Shown: positions 40,924 to 51,026 of the stretch, piece by piece | How positions within the stretch are numbered: the stretch's first letter is position 1 | How the letters are laid out: every line of letters starts with the position of its first letter | Notes under the pieces: generated by a model | The model's database searches: none | Told to the model about the DNA's origin: nothing | What the model saw: the letters and a program-made list of their open reading frames with translations, nothing else | Position numbers and translations under genes: made by a program | Origin: Linyphia triangularis | Taxonomy: Eukaryota; Arthropoda; Arachnida; Araneae; Linyphiidae | Direction: 5' to 3' | Assembly (NCBI GenBank): GCA_963978545.1 | Contig: OZ021730.1 | Location: 11,415,796-11,479,795, forward strand | DNA length: 64,000 bases

Positions 40924-42167
40924 AACTATTCGCTAGTCCTCCTATTCAAATGGCTGTTGACAAATCATCGTTTCTGGAGATCCACCCCGTTGCATCAATT
41001 TCAGACAATCCAACAATCGAATTCAACATTCCAGGCTTAGGCGAATCGTATTACGATCTATCTCATCTCTATTTGAAGGTTCAAGCAAAAATTATCAAGG
41101 CAGACGGAACAGCGTTTGCAGCTGCCGACAAGTGCGGTCCTATCAATTATCTGATTAACACTATGTTTGCGGAATGTCACATGTCGCTTAATGATCGGCA
41201 AATTTCTTCAGAAAATAATTATGCTTACAAGTCTATCATTCAAGCCTTGCTGTTTCATCCTGAGAGATCTCAAAAAAATATATTAAGCGCAGGCTTATTT
41301 GAAAAAGATACGGCAAATAAATATAATGATCTCGATATCGAGCAGGGAGCCAATGCCGGCTTGAAAAAAAGATATGCTTATACTAAAGATGGAAAAATAT
41401 TTGAACTGTTTGGCATGTTGCATCTTGATTTAAGCCAGCAAAGTAAATTATTAGTAAACGGTGTATCTATTCGCATTAAACTCGAAAAAGCGAAGCATGC
41501 ATTTGTTTTACTAGCGGCTAATGGAGACTATCAATTGCAAATCGAAAACGCTAGTTTATTTATTCGACGATGTGAAATTGCAGGCTCTATTTTAGTAGCG
41601 CACGAGAAAGCTCTGGAATCACAGTTAATCCAATTACCGTTTACGCGAGTGGAATTGAAAACATTTACAATTAGTAGCGGAATAAAAAGCATAACTATCC
41701 CCAATGCTGTAAATGGCATTTTACCGAGTCGTATAATTTTAGCATTATGCTCGAATGCCGCGTATAATGGCGATATGAAGAAAAACCCTTTCGCATTTCG
41801 CAATTATTCACTCAATCATTTATCGCTGACTGAAAATGGAATTCAAATTCCAGCAACGGCATATTCTCCGTCTTATGTTAAAGATTGGTATTCGAGAAAT
41901 TATCTCAGTTTGTTTACCGATTTAGGAAAAGAGGACACGAATGTCAGCTACGAGGAATATAAAGATTCCTTATGTTTTTATATATTCGACTTGACTCAGG
42001 ACTATTCGGCCTCGGCTGAACATTTAAATATTGGCAGGACAGGAGAAATATCCATTCATCTCAAATTCGAGTCCGATTTGAACGAAACGATTACTTTAAT
42101 TTCATATCTCGAATTCCAATCGCTCATAGAAATTGACAAAAGCCGTAGCGTGTTTACGGATTACTAA
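40890..42167 (+). CDS. Polinton major capsid protein (double jelly-roll), 425 aa
   Basis: SELELFASPPIQMAVD near the N-terminus, followed by PINYLINTMFAECHMSLNDRQ-type strands, is characteristic of the Polinton hexon-like major capsid protein. Two beta-rich halves fit the double jelly-roll. The length is slightly shorter than many (about 450-650). True start may be the Met at 40890 or a few codons later. Frame intact. Confidence 0.9.
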   Translation: MDRCFCTKSELELFASPPIQMAVDKSSFLEIHPVASISDNPTIEFNIPGLGESYYDLSHLYLKVQAKIIKADGTAFAAADKCGPINYLINTMFAECHMSLNDRQISSENNYAYKSIIQALLFHPERSQKNILSAGLFEKDTANKYNDLDIEQGANAGLKKRYAYTKDGKIFELFGMLHLDLSQQSKLLVNGVSIRIKLEKAKHAFVLLAANGDYQLQIENASLFIRRCEIAGSILVAHEKALESQLIQLPFTRVELKTFTISSGIKSITIPNAVNGILPSRIILALCSNAAYNGDMKKNPFAFRNYSLNHLSLTENGIQIPATAYSPSYVKDWYSRNYLSLFTDLGKEDTNVSYEEYKDSLCFYIFDLTQDYSASAEHLNIGRTGEISIHLKFESDLNETITLISYLEFQSLIEIDKSRSVFTDY

Positions 42168-42184
42168 AAAAAAAACAAAAAAAC

Positions 42185-42679
42185 ATGGACACGATAACAT
42201 TGAGGCGATTGGCGATGGCAGATTCGAGGATTAAAATAGGTTTTGGTGGTGTTTATGCAAAAGATCGGCTTCCATATAGCAAGAAACATTTTCGTAGTTT
42301 CATAGTCAACACGGATTTATCAACTGCGCCTGGTGAACATTGGCAGGCTATTTTTTTTTAACCGAATGGTAAAGCAAGTTTCTTTTGCTCTTACGGAAGA
42401 CCACCATGCGATTATTTTAATAAATTTATCATGCGAAATTCGAAATGTATGTCTTATAATCGTTGCCAATTTCAACATTGGAATTCGAGAACATGCGGCT
42501 TGTTTTGTCTATATTTTCTTTGGCATAAATCGCGAGGATTAAAAATTGATCGATTGCATGCGACGGACACGTGTGCCAATGAGCGATTATTAGAAGTGTT
42601 CACACAGCGCCATTTCAGGCGAGTTAGCGAGGTGAAAGTTAATTTTAAAAATCAAAACTGCAAACCGCTAACGTTTTGA
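42185..42679 (+). pseudogene. Adenain-like capsid maturation protease, one in-frame TAA
   Basis: A Ulp1/adenain-type cysteine protease. PGEHWQA holds the catalytic His, and the SRTCGLFCL motif near the end holds the catalytic Cys. The ATG is at 42185. After a run of nine T, a TAA at 42359-42361 breaks the frame, which then continues unshifted with PNGKASFF...SYGRPP to 42679. This single stop is the only lesion seen, as in the minor capsid gene. Polintons use this enzyme to process capsid proteins. Confidence 0.85.
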
Positions 42680-42763
42680 TTGGCTTAAAATTTTATTCGA
42701 GATATTGCATCTCATATATAATGACAGATCGCTTTTTAAAATTTTAAAAAAAAGCTTCGAAAA

Positions 42764-43018
42764 ATGGCTGAGCAGCAATATGGATTTTTGCTTTTGGAAC
42801 GAGAAAATTCTGGTAAAGCGTTTCAGATTCGCGGAATTTGTGAAACTCTTCATGTGAATATGCTAAAATGCGTGGAAGAAGCTAGCATGTGCTATGCAAA
42901 TAATCGCAATATGAAAATTGGCTATTTCCAAATTCTCTCGAATGGGCAGTTAGTGAAAGCTTTGCATAGCGCTCCTGCAAACTGCCGATTGGAAGAAATG
43001 ACTCGCCATAGCCAATGA
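42764..43018 (+). CDS. Small Polinton ORF, 84 aa
   Basis: A compact frame starting MAEQQYGFLLLERENSG with mixed helices and two or three cysteines. It is the last plus-strand gene before the repeat block. No family recognised; it is listed because of its position, its good start context and the tight spacing to the protease gene. Confidence 0.5.
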   Translation: MAEQQYGFLLLERENSGKAFQIRGICETLHVNMLKCVEEASMCYANNRNMKIGYFQILSNGQLVKALHSAPANCRLEEMTRHSQ

Positions 43019-43650
43019 ATCTATGTAAAATTATTTCGATCTGTGATAAACAATATGAAATGTTCTGATGTGAAATGTCATGTTCTGATGTTATATTATA
43101 TGAAATATTGTATTGAAATGTCATGCTGATGTGAAATGTTATATTATGTCTTGCTGCTCAAACTGATGTTAAAAAAAAAAATGTATATGCAATAATAAGA
43201 TTAAATAAATATATTTCAATTAAATCTTTTTTTCTGTCATTCTTTTTTCAAGTGCAATCCAAGAGGATAAATGCAGAGAGGTTTCGCATATTCTATTCAA
43301 ATAATCTTTTTAAAAAAAATTAATGAATAGAATACGTCTCTAGAAAAATATATTAAAAATAGCATGTTAAATGCATTTTTTTTTTTATCATTTTTCCATG
43401 TGCAACCTAGGAGGACAAATGACATGCACTCGTTTTTTTTATTAAAGAGACGTTTCACATATTCTTATTCAAATAATCTTTTTAAAAAATTAATGAATAG
43501 AATACGTCCTAATCGTCTCTAGAAATATATAATTTTTTTAACTCGATAATTTCATATAATAGTTATAACATATGCATAGTAAATTCACAGCATAGAACAT
43601 ATTAGCTTTTAAAAAAGCTCTATGATTTAAAATTTTGATGCTATATTTAA
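43019..43650. other. AT-rich Polinton spacer with short repeats
   Basis: Contains diverged direct repeats such as ATGTGAAATGTCATG-like pieces (43055-43130) and two copies of a stretch with GAATAGAATACGTC (near 43325 and 43497). No gene. Confidence 0.5.
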
Positions 43651-44548
43651 TAGATAAATTCAGAAGTTTTTTTAAAAGGTTCTTAAATGCTAGTCATAAA
43701 AAAAGACATATATATATATATTCACATTTTCACATATATGACTAAACATTAGCAAAAATTAATCTTTTGATTATTTAATAGATAAATTCAGAAGTTTTTT
43801 TTTTTTAAAAAAGGTTCTTAAATGCTAGTCATAAAAAAAGACATATATATATATTCACATTTTCACATATATGACTAAACATTAGCAAAAATTAATCTTT
43901 TGATTATTTAATAGATAAATTCAGAAGTTTTTTTAAAAGGTTCTTAAATGCTAGTCATAAAAAAAGACATATATATATATATTCACATTTTCACATATAT
44001 GACTAAACATTAGCAAAAATTAATCTTTTGATTATTTAATAGATAAATTCAGAAGTTTTTTTTTTTAAAAAAAGGTTCTTAAATGCTAGTCATAAAAAAA
44101 GACATATATATATATTCACATTTTCACATATATGACTAAACATTAGCAAAAATTAATCTTTTGATTATTTAATAGATAAATTCAGAAGTTTTTTTAAAAG
44201 GTTCTTAAATGCTAGTCATAAAAAAAGACATATATATATATTCACATTTTCACATATATGACTAAACATTAGCAAAAATTAATCTTTTGATTATTTAATA
44301 GATAAATTCAGAAGTTTTTTTAAAAGGTTCTTAAATGCTAGTCATAAAAAAAGACATATATATATATTCACATTTTCACATATATGACTAAACATTAGCA
44401 AAAATTAATCTTTTGATTATTTAATAGATAAATTCAGAAGTTTTTTTTTAAAAGGTTCTTAAATGCTAGTCATAAAAAAAGACATATATATATATTCACA
44501 TTTTCACATATATGACTAAACATTAGCAATAATTAATCTTTTGATTAT
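43651..44548. repeat. Seven-copy 126-133-bp tandem array in the Polinton
   Basis: TAGATAAATTCAGAAG recurs at 43651, 43779, 43912, 44040, 44173, 44299 and 44425. Units differ mainly in the length of a T run after GAAG. It lies in the middle of the element between the two convergent gene blocks. Confidence 0.95.
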
Positions 44549-44801
44549 AGCTTTTTAAAAAGCTCTATGATACATATATGACTAGTAATTTTTAAAACAT
44601 AGAATATTTACATTTTAACATAGAATGCAACGTATATGACTAGTAGTTTTAAAAAACATGCAATATTTACATTTTAACATAGAATACAATATATGTGACT
44701 AGTAATTTTTTAAACATAGACAACTGCTCCATTCACTTTTTTTTTTGAAGGAGGATTTTTTTTTTTTTTTTAAAGTTTAATATATAGAAAATTTGCTTGA
44801 T

Positions 44802-44890
44802 AGAATTTTTTTTAGAGGATTCGAACTCGCGATGGTAAAATAGAATGATAGCTTAGTAATCTATCGTTTTGACCACTAAGCTATCATTCT
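44802..44890 (-). other. tRNA-like structure (serine-like, degenerate) or long hairpin
   Basis: On the minus strand the 89 bases begin AGAATGATAGCTTAGTGG and end with a TTCGAATCC T-loop-like block and ATTCT, which pairs with the first five bases. A seven-base loop TTACTAA would place ACT as anticodon. Length fits a class II tRNA such as serine. However, bases 44842-44890 also form a perfect 16-bp hairpin (AGAATGATAGCTTAGT with its complement), and the T stem is poor. A functional tRNA is doubtful. Confidence 0.35.
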
Positions 44891-44987
44891 ATAATCAAAA
44901 ACATTGTTAAAATAAATCCATCCTTCATTTTTTTTTGCTTTTAGAGCAGCGACAATTTTTGCGAATTTCCTTAGGATATATTTTAAT

Positions 44988-45641
44988 TTAAAAGTATGGA
45001 ATTGTTCTTTGCATTTCTTTTAGACAAGTATGATAACAAACTATGCAACATTCAGGCGGTTTACAATTTTTACAATGTATTCTAAAGTGAAAATTATATG
45101 AATTACAGCATTCGTCTTCTGTTAAAATGCTTTTTATGGGAGTTCGCAAGCAATTATGGCATAATAGACTAGTAACATCATAACTTCGAATGAGTTGAAA
45201 TACGGACATGGGACTATGCTTGCAAATTCGATAAACAGAAAAATTTGGATTTGTAAAAAGTTCGTCTTTAGCACATTTTATACAAAAATAAAACTTCTCT
45301 TCTGAATTTTGGTGATTGGTTTTAATCCAGTGATAAGAGATAATATGTTTCCATTCCATAGATTCGCCAAGGTAAAGAAAGCTTCTTTTATAGTGAGATA
45401 TCATGAAAAATGTTTCAGCATTCAAAGGCAAATCGGCGATTATTTTTAGCTTTGTAGTTTGATATTTATTATAGTAGCCAGCAATTTTTCCATATGTCAA
45501 TTCGCTTGTTTGATTTAAATGTATGCTTCTGTAATTATTGTTTAAATCTAGTTGCAGTTGTAAAGGCAAAGGAAGTTTCTTAATCTCACATTTTAAAACG
45601 TTGCTAACAATTTTTTTTGAAGCTGCTTGATAAAGTGACAA
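44988..45641 (-). CDS. Densovirus NS3-like zinc protein in the Polinton, copy A, 217 aa
   Basis: Cysteine pairs: CIKC 120-123, CHNC 161-164, CKNC 190-193 and CIVC 199-202, plus ILTEDEC at 172-178. The densovirus NS3 at 59127-59810 has CSDC 118-121, CTCC 161-164, ILTEEEC 172-178, CDC 190-192 and CFEC 205-208. KHS precedes the second pair in both, and an LPL-rich helix opens both. Same strand as PolB and just downstream of it. NS3 of ambidensoviruses is needed for viral DNA replication; the role in a Polinton is unknown. Intact frame. Homology is inferred from motif and spacing; a profile search would settle it. Confidence 0.75.
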   Translation of the reverse strand: MSLYQAASKKIVSNVLKCEIKKLPLPLQLQLDLNNNYRSIHLNQTSELTYGKIAGYYNKYQTTKLKIIADLPLNAETFFMISHYKRSFLYLGESMEWKHIISYHWIKTNHQNSEEKFYFCIKCAKDELFTNPNFSVYRICKHSPMSVFQLIRSYDVTSLLCHNCLRTPIKSILTEDECCNSYNFHFRIHCKNCKPPECCIVCYHTCLKEMQRTIPYF

Positions 45642-45826
45642 TGGCTGATTGCAAACAGGCCATATTGAAAAAATTGAAGTCGATCCTAAAAAAAAAAAAT
45701 GTTTTTGATTTGCAAAAACATGAATATATTATTTTTTAAAAAAAATTAAATATTCTAAGGAAATTCGCAAGCCTACAAAAAAAAAAAAAAACGATCTTAA
45801 TTCACATTTCTTTAAAAAAAAACCAA

Positions 45827-46438
45827 TCATTTTAAGAATGCAATGTGTTCATATTTTGTTTGAGAATTTCTTAAAGGATGCGTGCATTTCGAAATAGTAA
45901 TCAGGGGACATCTTAAGCAATGTCGACAAAAGTATATGGATAACCATTTTAAACGTTCTGAATGCCATTTAAATTCTAGTGTATTACTATCTTCATATAC
46001 AATCTCAGTGACTAGAAATGTTGACCATCCCATTTGTAATCTTTCCTTGGCGCATGATATACATAGAAATACGCTTTCGTCAGAAGCATAACAATGAAAT
46101 ATTTTAAAATACTTCAAGGAAATTTTTAAAATGTCATTTAAAAAAGGATGGGCTTGATAGAGCAATGTTTCGAAGCTTTCCCTATCCAGAGATCTTTGGC
46201 TGATAATTGAAACTTTGCTCGCAGCTTGCGTTTTATTTTTTCTATGCACGCATAAAAATGGAAAAAGATCTTTTAATCGTTTCACAAGCAACGGAGGAAT
46301 TGGCAATTCATTCAAACTTTTATATGATATCATTGCATTAATAATCACATTTGAACAGGAATCAAATAAATTCATTTTTTTTAAAAAATGCGCAAATTTT
46401 TTTAAAAAAATAAATAGTTTAAATTTCATAATGTCCAT
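45827..46438 (-). CDS. Densovirus NS3-like zinc protein in the Polinton, copy B, 203 aa
   Basis: A paralogue of the preceding gene: FLCISC (126-129) followed by AKERL, then CRHC (171-174) with RCPLITI, matching CIKC-AKDEL and CHNC-RTPIKSI of copy A. The third and fourth Cys pairs are absent and the C-terminus is short, so it may be a truncated duplicate. The first 25 residues are hydrophobic and lysine-rich; a later Met at 22 is an alternative start. Its 5' end overlaps the last PolB frame by 20 bases. Confidence 0.65.
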   Translation of the reverse strand: MDIMKFKLFIFLKKFAHFLKKMNLFDSCSNVIINAMISYKSLNELPIPPLLVKRLKDLFPFLCVHRKNKTQAASKVSIISQRSLDRESFETLLYQAHPFLNDILKISLKYFKIFHCYASDESVFLCISCAKERLQMGWSTFLVTEIVYEDSNTLEFKWHSERLKWLSIYFCRHCLRCPLITISKCTHPLRNSQTKYEHIAFLK

Positions 46439-49400
46439 ATGACAATGTATTTATTCCGTCATCGAGCACGTATTTTTTATCATAATATGCAGATAATGCA
46501 ACTTTGTTCTGAATGCACGTTTTTAAGATATGATGTTTCGACTGGATGCAAAACTGTTCCTTTCTCATTAAGCTCTCTTCCTCCAGTACATTTTTATAAG
46601 TTTCATGCGTAATGGAAGCCATTGCGCTTTTTCGAACTCCTTTTGCGGTCTGTTTTAAAACTCCATCTTGTGTAAGAACAGAATACATTTTTGGTTTAAG
46701 ACCGATGAATTCCGAAATAGGTTCTGTTATTTCATGTTTTAGTAAGCCTAGTTTGCCCTTATTTCTATTCGAATATAATGCATGAGTTTTATTAAAATTA
46801 GATGTGTCTAAAATATCTAAAAAATGTTTTTTAAATCCTTATATATATCATTAGTTTCTATATGCAAATACAACGAATCCGTATCAGTATATACCATTTC
46901 GCATTTTTCTTTATAATAATTTTTAAAATAATTATAATATAATTGATATAAATTTAATTTTGATAATTCTAAAATACAAAATCCTACATAAATAGGCTTG
47001 TTCAATAAAAGATTAGGCTTTGTCATTTTGAATAACGAAAAATTTTCATTTACAGGTTGAAAGTATTTCAATAATGGACTGTTTAAATATTTTTTGCATT
47101 GTTCGCTATTTAAAGCGCCTTTGACATCAATTCTGCGACGTACGCTTTCCAAACATTTTCCGTAAAATGAATTTGATAATTTCTTAAAAAGAAATCGCTC
47201 GCATTCTGCTTGCGCTAAATTTCTTTGTTTATTATTGAATTCAATATATTCCTTCAACCATGGTTTTTGAGCAAATACTAAAATTCTATGAATTTTTTTT
47301 AATACTAATCCTTGACTAAGATAAAACTTTAAATTTCTATAGTGTACAATATAATTAGTTTTTTCTAATAGCGTAGGAACTAATTTTTTGCTTGGCAATG
47401 TATTTTTTAAGTTAAATTTTCTACATAAGCGTTTGCTATAATCAGATAATATTTCATAGTCGATTGTAAAATAAATGTTCGGGTGCAAGAGGCATATCAT
47501 TAAATCTATCATGTTCTGATGGATTAACGCTTAGATCGACTTCTAAAATATATCCTTGTGGGCTATTATCAGTCGTATTAAATATGTTAAAATTCTCAAT
47601 TTCATCAGACGTGAGCCAAGAAAATTTTCCATAGCATAAAGGTTGACCCATTGAATGACCGAATGAATTTATTATATCTAAAGAAATGATATAACTATGA
47701 GGCTTTAGTTTATCATAAGTCGATGAAACATACGGATTATTTGCTTTAGCGAAACGCTTAGATAATAAGCACAAACCTCCTCGAAGCTGACTTTCGAACC
47801 AGATATAGAGATTAACATCGCTAATTAGCTCTAATTCCATTTTTGTAAACTTTAGACCAGCAGAAAAAGTCATATCACTGATAGTCACAAAATGCAAGGG
47901 TTCCAATTCATAGAATTTTAATGACATGCGTCTGAATGAATTAAAAACCTCTGCTAGCAATAAAACATCAGTATTTTGATATAATTCTAAGTAGTCTGCT
48001 AATTTTTTACATTCAAACGTTCGATATACCAGCAATGCATGTTTATAATCATCTTCTGAAATATCACTTTGAGTTAAAACATTAAAAAAGTCTTTACGCG
48101 ATGGGAATTCAACGGTTTCCAATTTTTCTTTGCAATCGACAAATGAAAAAAAATAGCTGCCTTTTTTTTTTAACAAAAAGCGATTTTTTTTCATTTTTAA
48201 AAAAATTATTAAATAATGCAAAATCGTGATTTGATAAAATTAAATTATTTACTAAATTATTCAAAGAAGAGTCCAAGAAAGCATAACTATCGATGAAACG
48301 CATATGATCAATGGTAAACATTAATAATTTCTCTAAATTTATTGGAATTATGGATATGTCTATTCCGTAGTTTGGAGGTATGTGTTTTACTAATAAATGA
48401 GTATCATAATTTTTGCTGTTATGTATTACAATTGGAATGAAATATCTCTTTTTATAATTCAAATTGCAAATTTGATGAGCTAGTCCAAACACGTTTTTTT
48501 CATAGTGATTATGATGTCGAACGCGTATTTCTTTTAATTTAAAGGTTTGGCGACAAATCACACATCGAAGGGGATCATACGAAAACGGATCATCGATTTC
48601 AATTTTATCTATTCTTTTCATATTCTGAATTAAAACTTTTGTTATATTTTTTAATGCAAAGAAGAAATGTCGAATAGGGTTTTCCCCCGCATAATAAATA
48701 TGCTTAATGCACCTATCATACTGGTCAGTGACTATAAGTGCATAACTAATAGCTTCATGCTTTTCTAAACCGCAAGTATAGCTTTTTAAATTATTTGGGA
48801 GAGCAGTAAGTTCTTTTTTAAGAATACATTCAAAGTCAGCATAAATTACATATTCATGTCGCACCATCTTACTTAAATTTGTAAATTTCAAAGTTAAATT
48901 TTGAGGCATCGATACACGCTGTGATTTTATTGTATTATTGCAGAAACCCTTATGTCGTTCTAAAGACTCGCGTTTTACAAATCCACTTAAACATCTTCGA
49001 CAAAAGTAGCATTCATTATGCTTTGTTTTTAAAAGTCTATTAAAATTTTTTATCAAATAAAAATGTTCATCATAGAGGAATAAATCTATTTCGCGATTGC
49101 TCGTTATATTCTTGGAATGATAAACTGGAAAAATTAATTTTTCTGCGTAAGAAAAAATATTTAATTTTAACTTATTTACTCTTTCGAATGTTTTGATCGC
49201 AGAAAGTTTAACAGGAAAAGTCAGATTCTTGCAATTTAAATGTTTCATATATTTTTGATAAGTCGTATGACGACCTGCATTCTTTGTAACGGGATATAGT
49301 TTTGCTAGAATACAATAAATCAAGCATTGGCCGTTTACAGAATCAATGCTAAGTAACGCTTTTTTATTTTTTAATATAGTCGGTAGCTTAGAGGTCTTAC

Positions 49401-49830
49401 ATCCTCCTCTCATTTCCCTATAATTGCCTACATGCAAATCTAAATGTGAAAATTGATCAATAGTCCAATTCGAACCATTCTTAATAAACGATTCAATAGA
49501 ATTCTTTATTTTTTCGAATGCAATGTCGATTGCTTCTCTAAGCTGATATAAACTCAATATTCTCATAGCATTAGAGCAAAAATAAAACGTCTGTCTTAAT
49601 GTTTCCCCTTCCGTTATTTTTTTAAAAATGACATTTAAACAAATTACGAGCCTTTGCCTCAAAACAGGCGAATTACTGAGCAACTCGAAAATAGCTATTT
49701 GCCCATCTCTGATCAGGATATCGATATCAATATGACTTATAGCAGCTCGATAACTTCGTAAAAATCCCCTAAAACTACTAGCTATTCTTATAAAATTTAA
49801 AGTCATTTTTTTTTTAAATTTGCACGTCAA
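46419..49830 (-). pseudogene. polB: Protein-primed DNA polymerase B of the Polinton, several frameshifts
   Basis: Four frames in order make up one gene: 49830-48109 (N-terminal region with a CysHis finger, exonuclease motif YADFEC, and NSKNYDTHL), 48221-47454 (palm motif A, LDIINSFGHSMGQPL), 47512-46817 (motif B, KKLSNSFYGK; motif C, YTDTDS) and 46688-46419 (C-terminal thumb region). Frame changes lie near 48160, 47480 and 46700-46810, mainly in A/T homopolymers. It is the replicative polymerase of Polintons, priming from a terminal protein. All catalytic motifs are visible but no complete protein can be made, unless the shifts are assembly errors in homopolymers. Confidence 0.93.
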
Positions 49831-50023
49831 ATTAAAACTTTACTGTATTCACGAATTTTTTTTGCAAGCGTTGCCCCCCTATTTAAATGATTTTTTTTTC
49901 ATTTGATTTTATAAAATGTTAGAGAACTTCTAAGGATGTGCCTAAGTAAACGCTATTCTTATAAAATGTAAACTCATTTTTTTTTTAAAAAAATTTGCGC
50001 ATCGATTTGAAGGTTTACTGTTT
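49831..50023. other. Spacer between PolB and the small spliced gene
   Basis: AT-rich; short direct repeats shared with the flanks of PolB (CTTATAAAATGTAAACTCATTTTT-like pieces). No gene. Confidence 0.35.
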
Positions 50024-50408
50024 AATGTATTCTTGAATTTTTTGTAATCCTTGCATAAGAACAGGAATTAAATCTAGTGGTATATTCAAACGATTTTTAA
50101 TTTCATTTTTTTCGTTTGATTTTATAAATGTTAGGTAATTTATTTTTCGATATTCTTTAACTTCTAACGAGGTGCCTTTGCCCAAATAAACGCTGTATGG
50201 TGGGATGGTTTTTGATGAAGTTTCTAATTCGTTGCTTAGATTTAGGTCGAATTTGCGTTTTTTAGTTGTGGCTTTAGATGAGATTTCATAATCCGCCTCT
50301 TCAAATGGACTGTTTCTATCTAAACAGTAAAAACCGTGCTTTTAATTTTTTTTTAAAATAATCATTATTATTAAAAGAGAATATGTTTAAAGACTCACCA
50401 CTTTCCAT
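50024..50408 (-). CDS. Small two-exon Polinton gene, possibly PC4-like
   Basis: Exon 1 is only ten bases (50408-50399) ending before a GTGAGT donor. An acceptor in TTTTTACTGTTTAG leads into exon 2 from about 50319 to a stop near 50024. The joined frame is a multiple of three, about 101 residues. The second half (SLEVKEYRKINYLTFIKS) has the strand pattern of the p15/PC4 single-strand DNA-binding coactivators found in some Polintons. Inferred by eye; unspliced reading has no start codon here. The minus-strand frame 50387-50635 is considered a shadow. Confidence 0.45.
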
Positions 50409-50866
50409 TCTTCTTTATTCCGTAAGAAAACACACGGCACAATCGGTGGGAAAGAACGCCGCAACAGCGACAACACACAAACACCCACAGACGATACTAA
50501 AGACGAGACTAAAACACGAATACACACACAGACGAGACGAAAACACGAACACACACACAGACTAACAACACAATACGAATGCACAAGTACATAACCCTTC
50601 CATTTCCAGACTCTATATACGATTAAACATATCAATCAAATCAGTGAAACATAGACTTTTTTCCTCACCGCGCCAGCTCATTAGACCTTTTTTTTCCTTG
50701 TCATTCGATCGCATTAGCTCACTGAACTTTTTTTTCTTCATCACGCCATCGCATTTGACGTCTTAGTTTCTTCGAAAATAGCGGCAAGCTTCCTTCTTTT
50801 TACAAACACTTTCCTTCTCCTATTATGCACATTTTTACTATAATGATATCGCAATTCAGGAACGCC
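50409..50866. other. Polinton subterminal region, right side
   Basis: ACAC-rich DNA with no supported gene. Likely holds the promoter of the minus-strand genes. Confidence 0.35.
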
Positions 50867-51020
50867 CTTCGTATCGAAGCAATGAAACTCGTCAGCCATC
50901 TCTCTCATGATGTTATTGTCATTCGAAATGTAACATTTTGAGCGAGACGGACTGATTTACTTTCATACTAGCATGCCAGCTTCCTTTTTTTGAGGCAGAC
51001 TCCTACCCTTTAATACTACT
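50867..51020. repeat. Right terminal inverted repeat
   Basis: Complement of the left end. Perfect for 43 bases, then diverged but alignable to the CTTCGTATCGAAG block. Confidence 0.88.
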
Positions 51021-51026
51021 TATTAG

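Larger units (their letters stand above)
35611..51020. mobile_element. Polinton/Maverick DNA element, 15.4 kb
   Basis: Exact ends are set by a perfect 43-bp terminal inverted repeat beginning AGTAGTATTAAAGG (35611-35653 and 50978-51020) and by the 6-bp duplication TATTAG (35605-35610 and 51021-51026). Both are Maverick hallmarks. Plus-strand genes: small membrane protein, packaging ATPase, two conserved small proteins, integrase, penton-like capsid, basic protein, major capsid, protease, small ORF. Minus-strand genes: PolB, two NS3-like genes and a small spliced gene. Penton-like, protease and PolB genes are broken, so the copy is not autonomous. It interrupts the LTR element's pol. Confidence 0.97.

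Noticed and set aside
50387..50635. Minus-strand 82-codon frame at the Polinton right side
   Set aside because: Cys/Val-rich translation of an ACAC-rich stretch; the spliced reading from 50408 gives a better protein.
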